Shown here: piece by piece, positions 36,805 to 46,033 of the stretch
Position numbering within the stretch: position 1 is the stretch's first letter
How the letters are laid out: each line of letters begins with the position of its first letter
Assembly: GCF_020734105.1 (NCBI RefSeq)
Contig: NZ_JAJAFR010000002.1
Coordinates: forward strand, 473,196-537,195
Reading direction: 5' to 3'
DNA: 64,000 nt
From: Alkalihalobacillus deserti
GTDB lineage: Bacteria; Bacillota; Bacilli; Bacillales; Bacillaceae_D
The notes under the pieces: model-generated
What the model was told of the DNA's origin: nothing
The model's input: the letters and a program-made list of their open reading frames with translations, nothing else
Database searches by the model: none
Made by a program: the position numbers and the translations under genes

Positions 36805-37515
36805 ATCTATGATGTAACACTCTTACTAGCCTTTGGCGCTGGTTTGTTATCATTTATTTCCCCTTGTAATCTGCCCTTATATCCAGCCTTTATCTCATAT
36901 ATTACCGGGATGTCGACGGATCAATTAAAAAAGGGAAAAAAGGGGTTACCAAAGGAAGCTATTTTTCATACCATTTTTTTCTTATTAGGATTTTCGCTTA
37001 TCTTTATCGTGTTAGGAATGTCCACTTCACTAATTGGAACCTTTTTTATAAAATACAATGATTTCATCCGTCAAGCAGGGGCCATTCTTATCATCTTTTT
37101 CGGATTAGTCATCCTTGGAATGATCACGCCAAAATTCTTAATAAAAGAAAAGAAATTTTCACTAAAAAATCGCCCCACCGGCTACCTAGGTTCAAGTTTT
37201 ATTGGGATTGGATTTGCGGCTGGATGGACCCCTTGTGTTGGACCTATTTTAGCATCGGTGATTGCTTTAAGTGTTTCGAATCCTGGTTCGGGGCTGCTTT
37301 ATATGATGGTATATAGTTTAGGATTTTCGATTCCATTTTTTATCATGACTTTTTTTATTGGAAAACTAAACGTAATAAAGAAACATACTCAAAAAATTGT
37401 GAAGTTTGGCGGGTATATGATGATTTTGATGGGAATTGTTTTATACTTTGATTGGTTGGCGAAAATGACATCATTTTTAGTGAATCATGTATTTAACGGT
37501 TTTACAGGTTTTTAA
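36805..37515 (+). CDS. CcdA-type cytochrome c biogenesis protein, start codon probably ATC
   Basis: 236 residues, six membrane helices. Cys21 (SFISPCNLPLYPAF) and Cys144 (GWTPCVGPIL) are the conserved redox pair of CcdA. It transfers reducing equivalents across the membrane for heme or disulfide chemistry. The usual M-x-D-V start aligns with ATC-TAT-GAT-GTA at 36805, seven bases after AAAGGAGGG. The first standard start in frame (TTG 36844) would cut the first helix and has no ribosome site. So AUC initiation or a mutated ATG is likely. Confidence 0.8.
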   Translation: MYDVTLLLAFGAGLLSFISPCNLPLYPAFISYITGMSTDQLKKGKKGLPKEAIFHTIFFLLGFSLIFIVLGMSTSLIGTFFIKYNDFIRQAGAILIIFFGLVILGMITPKFLIKEKKFSLKNRPTGYLGSSFIGIGFAAGWTPCVGPILASVIALSVSNPGSGLLYMMVYSLGFSIPFFIMTFFIGKLNVIKKHTQKIVKFGGYMMILMGIVLYFDWLAKMTSFLVNHVFNGFTGF

Positions 37516-37595
37516 TTATGAATAAAAATTCTATTTCATTACCAATTAGGAGTTACTCTACTTAAGGAATTAAAAAATGATACGGAGGAAGTAAC

Positions 37596-38750
37596 ATGAG
37601 ACAATTACAATATAGCCTTGGTACGCTGCTAACTTTGCTTAGCATACCCTTTACCGCTTTAGCACATGGAACGGAAAAAGAACACCAACAAGAGCTTTTA
37701 ATGAATACGATGTTAAAAAATGGACTTATTGCATCTATAATCTTATTGGTTGGTCTTATTGCTGTTTGGTACTTTGTGAATAAGAAAATGAATACTTTGT
37801 ACGTGAAAAAGAAAGAAGAAAACAGTAAAAGAAACAAATTAAATAAATTGTCAAAAATAGTTTTAATCATTAGTGTAATTCCTCTGTTAGCAGCCATTAT
37901 TCTTGGATTCATTCTAAAAAACCAGAATGCAGATGACTCAGTAACCTTTATGCACATCCATGGATTAGACTACACGAGTGATGGACAAGAGATTTATGTT
38001 CCGGCTCATGATGGGTTAAAGATCTATGCGGATGGTGTGTGGTCTGATCATACAGAAGGTGAGCCTCACGACTACATGGGCTTTTCGATGGTGGAAGATG
38101 GCTTCTATAGTAGTGGACATCCAGCTCCTGGTTCAAAAATGGCAGATCCATTTGGGATCGTGAAGAGTACGGATAAGGGAAAAACATTAGAGGTTCTTGA
38201 TCTATACGAAGAAATAGATTTCCATGGCATGACTGTCGGATATAACACAAAAGACATTTATGTATTTAATCCATCACCAAATTCAAGAATGGATCAACCG
38301 GGCTTTTATTTTTCAACAGATGAAACGAAAACGTGGAATCAAAGCAAACTAGAAGGATTGGTAGGAAAAGCTTCTACGTTAGCTACGCATCCAACTGAAG
38401 AAGGAATCGTTGCAATTGGAACAGATGCTGGGGTGTTTATATCTCAGGATTATGGAGATTCATTTGAACCTCTACTCGAAAATGTGAATGTTACAGCTGT
38501 GTCTTTTGATCATAATAATTCTCTATTGGTGGCTGTTCCAGGAAAGGGATTGTCCATTAGTTTAGATGGTACGAACCAAACGGATCTAAATATTCCTCAA
38601 TTAGATAATGGAGATGCAATTGCTTATGTGAGACAAAACCCAAAGGACGTAAACGAATTTGTCTTTGCCACTTTTAATAAGGATATTTTCCTTACGAAAG
38701 ATAGCGGTGAAACGTGGACAAAGATTGTTGATCAAGGGATTGCAAAATAG
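37596..38750 (+). CDS. F510_1955-type BNR/sialidase-fold protein, membrane anchored
   Basis: 384 residues. An N-terminal signal-like helix (1-23, ending ALAHG), a membrane helix at 43-62 and another at 84-106, then an extracytoplasmic beta-propeller with BNR-type repeats: STDKGKTLEV, STDETKTWNQ, SQDYGDSFEP and TKDSGETWTK. It resembles the F510_1955 family of uncharacterised glycosylhydrolase-like proteins; no sialidase arginine triad is apparent, so enzymatic activity is doubtful. Common partner of copper genes in Bacillaceae. Ribosome site ACGGAGG. Confidence 0.7.
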   Translation: MRQLQYSLGTLLTLLSIPFTALAHGTEKEHQQELLMNTMLKNGLIASIILLVGLIAVWYFVNKKMNTLYVKKKEENSKRNKLNKLSKIVLIISVIPLLAAIILGFILKNQNADDSVTFMHIHGLDYTSDGQEIYVPAHDGLKIYADGVWSDHTEGEPHDYMGFSMVEDGFYSSGHPAPGSKMADPFGIVKSTDKGKTLEVLDLYEEIDFHGMTVGYNTKDIYVFNPSPNSRMDQPGFYFSTDETKTWNQSKLEGLVGKASTLATHPTEEGIVAIGTDAGVFISQDYGDSFEPLLENVNVTAVSFDHNNSLLVAVPGKGLSISLDGTNQTDLNIPQLDNGDAIAYVRQNPKDVNEFVFATFNKDIFLTKDSGETWTKIVDQGIAK

Positions 38751-38767
38751 AGAAAGTTGACTAAATT

Positions 38768-38809
38768 CTAATAGAAGTACGCTCAGGTATCCGAGCGTAC
38801 TTCTATTAG
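38768..38809 (+). repeat. very stable intergenic hairpin
   Basis: CTAATAGAAGTACGCTC / GAGCGTACTTCTATTAG, a perfect 17-bp stem with an 8-base loop and no T run. It sits between the BNR gene and the copC-copD gene and probably stabilises mRNA or slows transcription. Confidence 0.75.
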
Positions 38810-38828
38810 ATGGAAAGAGGATTTTAGA

Positions 38829-40730
38829 ATGCTTATACAAAAGATGCAAAATCAAAACATATTTATAGCACTTGCTACCCTTTTTGTAACATTGGGATTT
38901 GTTTTTAAAGGAAGTGACGTGCATGCTCATTCAGATGTTGAAGAGGCCATTCCGAATTTTAATGAGATAGTAGAGTATTCACCGGATGAGATAGAAATCT
39001 TTTTTGCAGATCCTGTTTCTGTTTATTCTGAGTCCGTAAAAATTATTAATTCAGATGGACAGGTTATTCAAAAAGGGAAACCAAACGTCGATCCATCTAA
39101 CAAACGCCACGTCGTATTCCCAATCGATCACCCTCTACCTGCTGGAAGATACACAGTAGACATTCTTGCGGTGGCAATGGATGGGCATGAAATCAAGGAG
39201 CAATACCAATTTCAAGTTATTCAAAAAAGATTGGCAGACTCGGAATTTTGGTCAAATTTTAAACTAACAGAATCTTCGCCATCTGATGGAGAAATTCTTT
39301 CAATCTCTCCAACTAAAATCACATTTATGTTTTCCGATATCGTAGAACTTGATGTTGTGGGATTATACGATGATCAACAAAAAATGATTCCACTCGGAAA
39401 AAGTTATCCGGATCCTACTAATCCACGAAAATATATTATCGAGCTTAAAAATGAATTAGAAGAAGGAACATATGAAGTAAATTGGTACGTACAAAAAGAT
39501 AATAAAAGTAAGAATGGGATCTTCTATTTTGCGGTCGGTGAAGTGACATCCATCACACCAGCAGAAGGTCAAATCAAAAGATTGGAATGGATAAAGGAAT
39601 TCGATTTTGTGGAGATTGCCAGTTGGCTCTCTTATTTTGGGGTTTTCATTTTATTCGGTGGAGTCTTTTTTCAAATCTTTATTTCAAAAGGAAGTGAATA
39701 CACTGGGCGTTGGAATAAAGTAAAGTCAATTGCTTACCTGGTCAGTATAGCAGGTTTTATCGTTTTATTTACTGCCCGCATGTACGACTTGAATAATATT
39801 TCATTCATTGAATTTTTGTCCTTCCAATTTGTTTGGGGAATGCTGTTACAGCTATTGCTGGTTGTGATTGCCTTGTTTCATAGGACAAAAAGAACAGTAG
39901 AATTTATTCTCCTTATTGCTACCATCTTAATTTGGGCTTTTTCTGGACATGCCGTTTCTGAAAGATATGGGGGCATACTCTCAATTGGGTTAGATGCTAT
40001 CCATTTATTTTCTATTGCTATTTGGATGGGAGGGTTATTTGCGCTGCTAGTTATGCTCCCTAAGAATGACAGCAAACAGTGGTTCAAAGAGAAGGGTAAG
40101 CTATTTTCAAAATATGCATTGGTTAGCATTGTGATTATGTTTGTTACTGGAGTAGGAATGCTATTAAAATATATTCCATCTTTCACGCTAGAAAGTTTGC
40201 TAATCAGTTATTGGGGGAACTTTCTCTTTATTAAGGTTATCCTCTTTGTCGGAATTTTAGGCTTGGGTTTAGCACAAATGATTTATATTAGGAGAAACGT
40301 TAAAATAAGAAAGTTTCTTTCATTAGGGACAACTGAATTTGTCATTGGTTTACTCATTATTTTCTTTGCTACCTCCTTAGTTAATGCCACTCCTCGAGCA
40401 GCAGAGCAAGGAATTTATCCAAAAGGAAATGAACAAGATAGCAATCTTTCTGTCATGATTACCCCACTTAAGCTAGGTTATAACGATTTAATGATGACGT
40501 TTGACGATGAGAAGGAAGTTAAAGACGTTAACGTCAAATTGTCTATGCCCCCATTTTTCAATCGAACGATTGCAGCATTTCCGATGGGAAATGGAGTGTA
40601 TATGGTAACAGGAGGGATCTTACATGGTTCAGGTACAATTGACCTCGAGATTTATATCACCAACACAAACGGAACTGAGGAGGTAATCCCTTATGAAATT
40701 CAGGTTCCTGGGGAAATGTACGAGCGATGA
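38829..40730 (+). CDS. CopC-CopD copper resistance/uptake fusion protein (YcnJ-like) with two CopC-like domains
   Basis: 633 residues. Signal peptide 1-34 ending VHAHSD; the His after cleavage is the usual CopC Cu(II) ligand. A first CopC domain (about 35-136) contains AMDGHEIKEQYQF; a second CopC-like domain (about 147-240) starts ESSPSDGEI and lacks the MDGH motif. Then eight or so membrane helices of the CopD domain (about 260-520) and a C-terminal extracytoplasmic beta domain. It imports or sequesters copper at the membrane. AAAGAGG upstream; last gene of the island. Confidence 0.82.
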   Translation: MLIQKMQNQNIFIALATLFVTLGFVFKGSDVHAHSDVEEAIPNFNEIVEYSPDEIEIFFADPVSVYSESVKIINSDGQVIQKGKPNVDPSNKRHVVFPIDHPLPAGRYTVDILAVAMDGHEIKEQYQFQVIQKRLADSEFWSNFKLTESSPSDGEILSISPTKITFMFSDIVELDVVGLYDDQQKMIPLGKSYPDPTNPRKYIIELKNELEEGTYEVNWYVQKDNKSKNGIFYFAVGEVTSITPAEGQIKRLEWIKEFDFVEIASWLSYFGVFILFGGVFFQIFISKGSEYTGRWNKVKSIAYLVSIAGFIVLFTARMYDLNNISFIEFLSFQFVWGMLLQLLLVVIALFHRTKRTVEFILLIATILIWAFSGHAVSERYGGILSIGLDAIHLFSIAIWMGGLFALLVMLPKNDSKQWFKEKGKLFSKYALVSIVIMFVTGVGMLLKYIPSFTLESLLISYWGNFLFIKVILFVGILGLGLAQMIYIRRNVKIRKFLSLGTTEFVIGLLIIFFATSLVNATPRAAEQGIYPKGNEQDSNLSVMITPLKLGYNDLMMTFDDEKEVKDVNVKLSMPPFFNRTIAAFPMGNGVYMVTGGILHGSGTIDLEIYITNTNGTEEVIPYEIQVPGEMYER

Positions 40731-40897
40731 TTGATTAAAATTCTTAAGGATATTTCGTTTAAATTTAACTAATGAATTGCTTTGTTAGATTTGTGGTAAT
40801 GTTTTCCTTAAACTATTGAATCTGCTTAAGCTATTTTTATTTCCAATAGTAATAGGGCAGCCCACCGGCCGTTAATTGGAAATTAAGGGAGTAGAAT

Positions 40898-41056
40898 GTG
40901 TTAAAACTTAGCGAAAAACTATTGCTTGAATCATATAAAAAAGCCATTGAGTTAAATGTCAATCAGGAATTCCTTATTCTGTTAGAGAAAGAGATTTTGA
41001 GAAGGGGAGTTTCTTCATCCAAGGTCGGAAAACATGTTCACAAGGAGGCACAATAA
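40898..41056 (+). CDS. Sda-family sporulation checkpoint protein
   Basis: 52 residues, [20 protein letters not shown] then [17 protein letters not shown]. This matches the two-helix hairpin of Sda (L-S-x-E-L-L-x-E-S-Y-x-x-A-x-E-[LM]-N), which binds KinA-type kinases and blocks phosphorelay signalling when replication is disturbed. A GTG start after AAGGGAG. Its stop overlaps the ATG of the deleted rhaA gene (TAATG), an unusual coupling for a checkpoint gene; it may be a Sda paralogue. Confidence 0.7.
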   Translation: MLKLSEKLLLESYKKAIELNVNQEFLILLEKEILRRGVSSSKVGKHVHKEAQ

Positions 41057-41664
41057 TGAGTATTAAAAGTCAATTTGAGCTAGCAAAAAAAGAGTATGAG
41101 CAATGGGGTATTAATGTTGGTTCACACGAATTTTACTTAAGTTATGCATTGAAAAATAATAAGCTCTGCTTGCTTGATACAGGACATTATCATCCAACTG
41201 AAATGGTATCAAATAAAATTTCTGCGATGCTTCTATTCAATGATAAGTTAGCTCTTCACGTTTCAAGACCCGTTCGGTGGGATAGTGACCATGTTGTTAC
41301 ATTCGATGAGGAATTAAAGGAGATCGCCTTAGAAATCATTCGTAATGATGCACTCAATCAAGTGATGATCGGTCTTGACTTCTTTGATGCAAGTATTAAT
41401 CGGATTGCAGCCTGGACAATTGGTACACGGAATATGGTTGAAGCATTACTCTATGCGATGTTAATGCCCAATGAGAAATTAAAAGAATTACAGGGAAATG
41501 GAGATTATACGACGAGACTTGCTCTTCTTGAAGAATTTAAGACATATCCATTTGGAGCAATCTGGAACTATTACTGTGAAAAAATGAATGTACTAGTAAA
41601 AGAACACTGGTTAAAAAATGTTGCAGAATATGAGGAAAAGGTTCTTCTAAACGAAAATAATTAA
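41056..41664 (+). pseudogene. rhaA: L-rhamnose isomerase (rhaA) with a large in-frame internal deletion
   Basis: The first 19 residues ([19 protein letters not shown]) are the RhaA N-terminus; the frame then jumps to [18 protein letters not shown] and continues through [14 protein letters not shown] and [21 protein letters not shown] to a normal end. Total 202 residues against about 418 in RhaA. The C-terminal metal ligands remain, but more than half the barrel is missing, so isomerase activity is very unlikely although the frame is open and has ribosome site CAAGGAGG. Confidence 0.85.
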
Positions 41665-41670
41665 CTAGTT

Positions 41671-41712
41671 GCAGTTAGGCTTGATTTTTATTAATAAGCT
41701 TGACTGCATTTT
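41671..41712 (+). terminator. probable terminator after rhaA
   Basis: GCAGTt-AGGCTT / AAGCTT-g-ACTGC imperfect stem followed by ATTTTAC. Confidence 0.5.
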
Positions 41713-41830
41713 ACTTATTAAATGCTATTAATGCTACATTTATTTGTCTGAGAATGTTAAGATTTGCACAGAAACAAAAAAGATCAAAATTATACAAATA
41801 TATAAGAAGATAGAGATTAGAGGTGACGAA

Positions 41831-42588
41831 ATGCTTGTAGCAGAAAGGCATGAAAAAATTACAGCTCTAGTTAATGAGAAAGGAAGCATCCGTGTTTCTG
41901 AACTAAGTCAAATTTTTAAAGTGACAGAGGAAACGATCCGTAGAGACTTAGAGAAGTTAGAGAATGAAGGAAAACTTCAACGAAGTCATGGCGGTGCTGT
42001 TAGTATCAAGGAACAAGATATCGAAGCACCATATTTCGAAAGAGAAATAAGGAATGTGAAAGAAAAGATGGTAGTAGCAGAAGAAGCCATTAAATTTGTA
42101 TCAACAAATGATCGAATTATTTTAGATGCAAGTACCACTGCATGGTATATGGCAAAAAGGTTACCGGATCTACCTTTAACTGTGTTAACCAATTCGATGA
42201 AAGTAGCAATGAAGTTAGCAAATAGGGAAAAATATCTGTCATTACAGTAGGTGGTGCCATGTTACAAAAGTCACTATCTTTTGTTGGACCACAAACAAAC
42301 AATGCATTGGAATATTATCATGTTAATAAGGCGTTTATCTCTTGCCAAGGAATTCATATAGAGCGTGGAATAAGTGATTCGAATGAAATGCAGGCACTAG
42401 TCAAAAAGAAAATGATTGAAATATCAGATGAAATTTATTTGCTTGCCGATTATTCAAAGTTTGGAGTTCAGGCTTTTTCACGAGTAGATTCTATACAGGC
42501 GATTAACTATATTATTACAGGTTCAAAAAAGAAACAAGAACAAATCCAAGATTTTAAGGAATTATCGATTAAAGTTATTCGCTCTTAA
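41831..42588 (+). pseudogene. DeoR-family regulator (RhaR-like) with a one-base frameshift
   Basis: Two collinear frames. The first starts MLVAERHEKITALVNEKGS, with the helix-turn-helix VSELSQIFKVTEETIRRDL and the DeoR sensor domain to AMKLANRE. The second continues ISVITVGGAMLQKSLSFVG to a normal C-terminus with the LLADYSKFG motif. A missing A in the run GGGAAAAATAT near 42228 (GAA-AAA-ATA expected) causes the break. The position next to rhaA supports a rhamnose-operon regulator. AGAGGTG precedes the ATG. Confidence 0.85.
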
Positions 42589-42624
42589 GAGGTAAACAGC
42601 AATATTTTGAAATGAGGGAATGTC

Positions 42625-43350
42625 ATGAGAGTATCCTTGTTTATTACGTGTTTAGCAGATGTGTTTTATTCAGGAGTTGGCAAAGACGTGATTGAAATTC
42701 TGGAGCGCAATGGGTGCGAAGTCGTGTTCCCTGCGAATCAGACGTGCTGTGGGCAGCCAGCATACAATAGTGGCTATCATCAAGATACAAAAGACGTTGC
42801 GAAACATATGATTAAAACATTTGAGTTGGCTGATTATGTTGTCACGCCTTCCGGTTCATGTGGTGCAATGATCCATGAATACAGTCACTTGTTTCATGCT
42901 GACGAGGTATGGAAGAAGAAAGCCGACGAATTAGCTAAAAAGACGTTTGAATTTACGCAATTTCTAGTAGATGTACTTAAAATTGAGGATGTTGGGGCGG
43001 TATTCAACCGGAAAGCTACGTACCATACATCATGTCATATGACCCGTCTTTTAGGTGTGAAGGATGCACCTATGAAACTATTAGAAAATGTAAAGGGTTT
43101 AGAGTTTGAAAGTCTTCCGAGTAAAGAAACATGCTGTGGCTTTGGAGGAACATTTTCTGTAAAAATGGTACCGATTTCAGAACAAATGGTTAATGAGAAA
43201 ATCGAACATATAGAGGAAACAAAAGCAGATGTTTTGATTGGTGCTGACTGTGGCTGCCTTATGAATATTGGTGGCAGAATTGAACGTCAAGGTAAACCAA
43301 TAAAAGTGATGCATATTGCACAAGTGTTGAATAGTAAGCAGAACAATTAG
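42625..43350 (+). CDS. lutA: L-lactate utilization protein LutA (CCG-domain iron-sulfur protein)
   Basis: 241 residues with two cysteine-rich CCG domains: the first ending [12 protein letters not shown] (about residues 41-52), the second [11 protein letters not shown] (about 172-182). Part of the cytoplasmic LutABC complex that oxidises L-lactate to pyruvate. First gene of lutABC, 14 bases before lutB. Downstream of rhamnose genes, where it could oxidise the lactate derived from lactaldehyde. Confidence 0.92.
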   Translation: MRVSLFITCLADVFYSGVGKDVIEILERNGCEVVFPANQTCCGQPAYNSGYHQDTKDVAKHMIKTFELADYVVTPSGSCGAMIHEYSHLFHADEVWKKKADELAKKTFEFTQFLVDVLKIEDVGAVFNRKATYHTSCHMTRLLGVKDAPMKLLENVKGLEFESLPSKETCCGFGGTFSVKMVPISEQMVNEKIEHIEETKADVLIGADCGCLMNIGGRIERQGKPIKVMHIAQVLNSKQNN

Positions 43351-43363
43351 GAGGTGAATAAAA

Positions 43364-44791
43364 ATGGCCATGAAAATCGGAAAAGAAAAGTTTTTTGAAC
43401 GAGTCGATAAAGGGTTAAAAAACGATTTTATGAGAAAAGCAGTCAGCTCTGCGCAAGGAAGGTTAAAAGATAGAAAAGTAGATGCCCAAGAAGAATTAGG
43501 AAATTGGGAGGAATGGCGCAATTTATCAGAAGAAATCCGCCAACATACGCTCGAGAACCTAGACTACTATTTGGATCAACTCACAGAAAAGGTTACAGAA
43601 CGAGGAGGTCACGTCTTCTTTGCCCAAACAGCTGAGGAAGCAAATGAGTATGTTGCAAGCGTTGTCAAAGAAAAAAAGGCAAAAAAAATTATAAAATCGA
43701 AGTCAATGGTTACGGAAGAGATTAGCTTGAATGAGGCGCTTGAAGGGCTTGGTTGTGAGGTCATTGAGTCCGATTTAGGAGAATATATTCTTCAACTCGA
43801 TGATCACGATCCACCCTCTCACATTGTGACACCTGCTCTGCACAAGAATAAAGAGCAAATACGCGAAACCTTTTCAGAAAAAAAAGGCTATACACAATCA
43901 TCTAAACCTGAAGAACTTGCTTTATTTGCTAGAGAAGAGCTCCGTGGAGAGTTTTTAACTGCCGACATTGGAATTACTGGTTGTAACTTCGCCGTAGCTG
44001 AATCTGGTGCTATTTCTCTTGTTACTAACGAAGGAAATGCTAGACTCGCAACTGCTCTGCCTAAAACTCAAATCACGGTGATGGGTATGGAGCGCATCGT
44101 TCCAACTTGGGAAGAGCTTGATATTTTAGTGAGCATGCTTTGTAGAAGTGCAGTTGGACAGAAACTCACAAGTTATATTACTGGCTTAACGGGTCCGAAA
44201 GAAGATGGGGACGTTGACGGACCTGACGAATTCCACCTTGTCATTGTTGATAATGGAAGATCCAATATTTTAGGGACAGAATTCCAGTCTGTGCTCCAAT
44301 GTATTCGTTGTGCTGCTTGTATTAATGTTTGTCCGATTTACCGTCACGTTGGTGGTCATTCCTATGGTTCTATCTATCCAGGTCCAATTGGTGCAGTTCT
44401 TTCACCACTTTTAGGAGGATACGACGACTATAAGGAGCTACCTTATGCGTCGACTCTATGTGGAGCATGTACGGAGGCATGTCCTGTGAAAATTCCACTT
44501 CATGATTTACTTGTGAAACACCGTCGAAATATTGTGGAAGAGGAAGGGAAGGGTGGATTTGGTGAAAAGCTTGCGATGAAAGGATTTTCAATAGCAGCCA
44601 GTTCACCAACATTATATAATATTGGCTCGAAGATGGCGCCTACAATGATGGGGCCTTTTTCAAAAGAAGGGAAAATATTGAAGGGACCTGGTCCGATTAA
44701 ACCGTGGACAGATATTCGTGATTTTCCAGAACCAAGTAAACAAAGTTTTAGAGAGTGGTTTAAACAACGTGAGAAGGGTGGCGACAAGTAG
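43364..44791 (+). CDS. lutB: L-lactate utilization protein LutB (4Fe-4S ferredoxin-type)
   Basis: 475 residues: DUF162-like N-terminal part ([17 protein letters not shown]), then two 4Fe-4S motifs, [12 protein letters not shown] and [13 protein letters not shown], and a C-terminal DUF3390-like tail ([17 protein letters not shown]). Forms the electron-transfer core of the Lut lactate oxidase. Ribosome site TTAGGAGGTG. Its stop overlaps the GTG start of lutC (TAGTG). Confidence 0.93.
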   Translation: MAMKIGKEKFFERVDKGLKNDFMRKAVSSAQGRLKDRKVDAQEELGNWEEWRNLSEEIRQHTLENLDYYLDQLTEKVTERGGHVFFAQTAEEANEYVASVVKEKKAKKIIKSKSMVTEEISLNEALEGLGCEVIESDLGEYILQLDDHDPPSHIVTPALHKNKEQIRETFSEKKGYTQSSKPEELALFAREELRGEFLTADIGITGCNFAVAESGAISLVTNEGNARLATALPKTQITVMGMERIVPTWEELDILVSMLCRSAVGQKLTSYITGLTGPKEDGDVDGPDEFHLVIVDNGRSNILGTEFQSVLQCIRCAACINVCPIYRHVGGHSYGSIYPGPIGAVLSPLLGGYDDYKELPYASTLCGACTEACPVKIPLHDLLVKHRRNIVEEEGKGGFGEKLAMKGFSIAASSPTLYNIGSKMAPTMMGPFSKEGKILKGPGPIKPWTDIRDFPEPSKQSFREWFKQREKGGDK

Positions 44792-45510
44792 TGGCAACGG
44801 GAAGTATTCAAAACAAAGAGCGTTTTTTAGATCAAATAGCAAAAAATTTAGGCCGTGAACGTCGAACAACACCGGTCTCACGTCCAGTATGGAAACATCA
44901 ACCGCAGCATGAAATATTCAAAGGGTTTAGCCAGGACCAATTAGTAGAAGTACTAAAAGATCAATGTACGAATATTCATACTTTAATTGAAGAAGTGACA
45001 ACAAAATCTTTAAATGGAGTTCTAGAGAAAGTAATTGAGCAATTGGAAGGAAGGTCAATTGTGAGTTGGGATGATCCACGCTTTGAGGAATACGGTGTCA
45101 ATCATTACTTTCAGAGTGCTGCTGCCAAAGGAATAGATGTCCATACATGGGATCCTAGTGTTGGAGAAGAAAACATTATCAAAGCTGAAAAAGCAGATAT
45201 CGGGATTACTTTTTCTGATATGACATTAGCTGAATCAGGTACGGTGGTCTTGTTTAGTGATAAAGGGAAAGGTAGATCGGTAAGCTTACTTCCAACTAAT
45301 TATATAGCCATTATTCCTAAGAGTACGATTATTCCGCGGATGACACAAGCAACAAGCTTTATTCACCAAATGCAAGAAGAACAAGGAAAGGTACCTTCCT
45401 GTATCAACTTCATATCGGGACCAAGTAACAGTGCGGACATTGAAATGAATTTAGTTGTTGGTGTCCATGGTCCTGTTAGAGCATATTACTTGATTGTTGA
45501 AGATAAATAA
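44791..45510 (+). CDS. lutC: L-lactate utilization protein LutC (DUF162)
   Basis: 239 residues, starting GTG within the lutB stop. The LutC/YkgG signature is visible: GITFSDMTLAESGTVVLFSD and ISGPSNSADIEMNLVVGVHG. It completes the LutABC complex. No lutR-type GntR gene is adjacent, so regulation may have come from the now broken DeoR gene or a distant regulator. Confidence 0.92.
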   Translation: MATGSIQNKERFLDQIAKNLGRERRTTPVSRPVWKHQPQHEIFKGFSQDQLVEVLKDQCTNIHTLIEEVTTKSLNGVLEKVIEQLEGRSIVSWDDPRFEEYGVNHYFQSAAAKGIDVHTWDPSVGEENIIKAEKADIGITFSDMTLAESGTVVLFSDKGKGRSVSLLPTNYIAIIPKSTIIPRMTQATSFIHQMQEEQGKVPSCINFISGPSNSADIEMNLVVGVHGPVRAYYLIVEDK

Positions 45511-45533
45511 CTAAGCTTACGAATTAATTTATT

Positions 45534-45657
45534 ATGGTAAGACCTTCAAGGTCACTTCAGTACAAGCTCGTCCAGCGGCAAAGTTAGTAAATTTACATCT
45601 GATATCTTTTTAGAGTATAAGGAAAAAACCGTTAATCTTAAATCGATGTATTCATGA
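45534..45657 (+). pseudogene. HPr-like phosphocarrier remnant
   Basis: Three frames in sequence give TFKVTSVQ, ARPAAKLV and KFTSDIFLEYKEKTVNLKS. These are the HPr blocks around the phospho-His motif (normally GLHARPA) and the NLKSIM region of the Ser46 site. GLH with the catalytic histidine is deleted, two indels break the frame, and a stop follows MYS. Probably a former PTS or Crh-like gene. Confidence 0.6.
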
Positions 45658-45739
45658 TAAAAGAGTATTAACGATTGTTTCAAAAATGCTCAAAGCACCA
45701 ATAAAGGGCATTGGAGTCCCAGATAAAGGAACTCCGCAT

Positions 45740-45771
45740 GGGGGCTTATCCAAAGCTTTGGATAAGCCCCC
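45740..45771. repeat. perfect 32-bp palindrome
   Basis: GGGGGCTTATCCAAAG followed without spacer by its exact complement CTTTGGATAAGCCCCC. As RNA it forms a very stable hairpin. It is GC-rich compared with its surroundings and has no T run; a terminator-like or mobile-element relic. Confidence 0.85.
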
Positions 45772-46033
45772 TTATCAGTAGTAACTCGTTATCAGAAGTA
45801 AAAGCTGGAAAAGCCTGGTATAAGGGGATTTACTCTTCATTTACTTTGGATAATAATCTGAGGAAAAAGCTGGATTTCACACATTTTTAAAGATGAAAAG
45901 TATACAATTCCATCTGATAATAGCAATTTTAGTAGCTTTTTATAGTAGTCTAAATAATGGACACGTCAAAATGGATTGATATATATGGGATTGATTATAA
46001 TGTAAATTAACCAATATAAAGGACGTGTTCACT

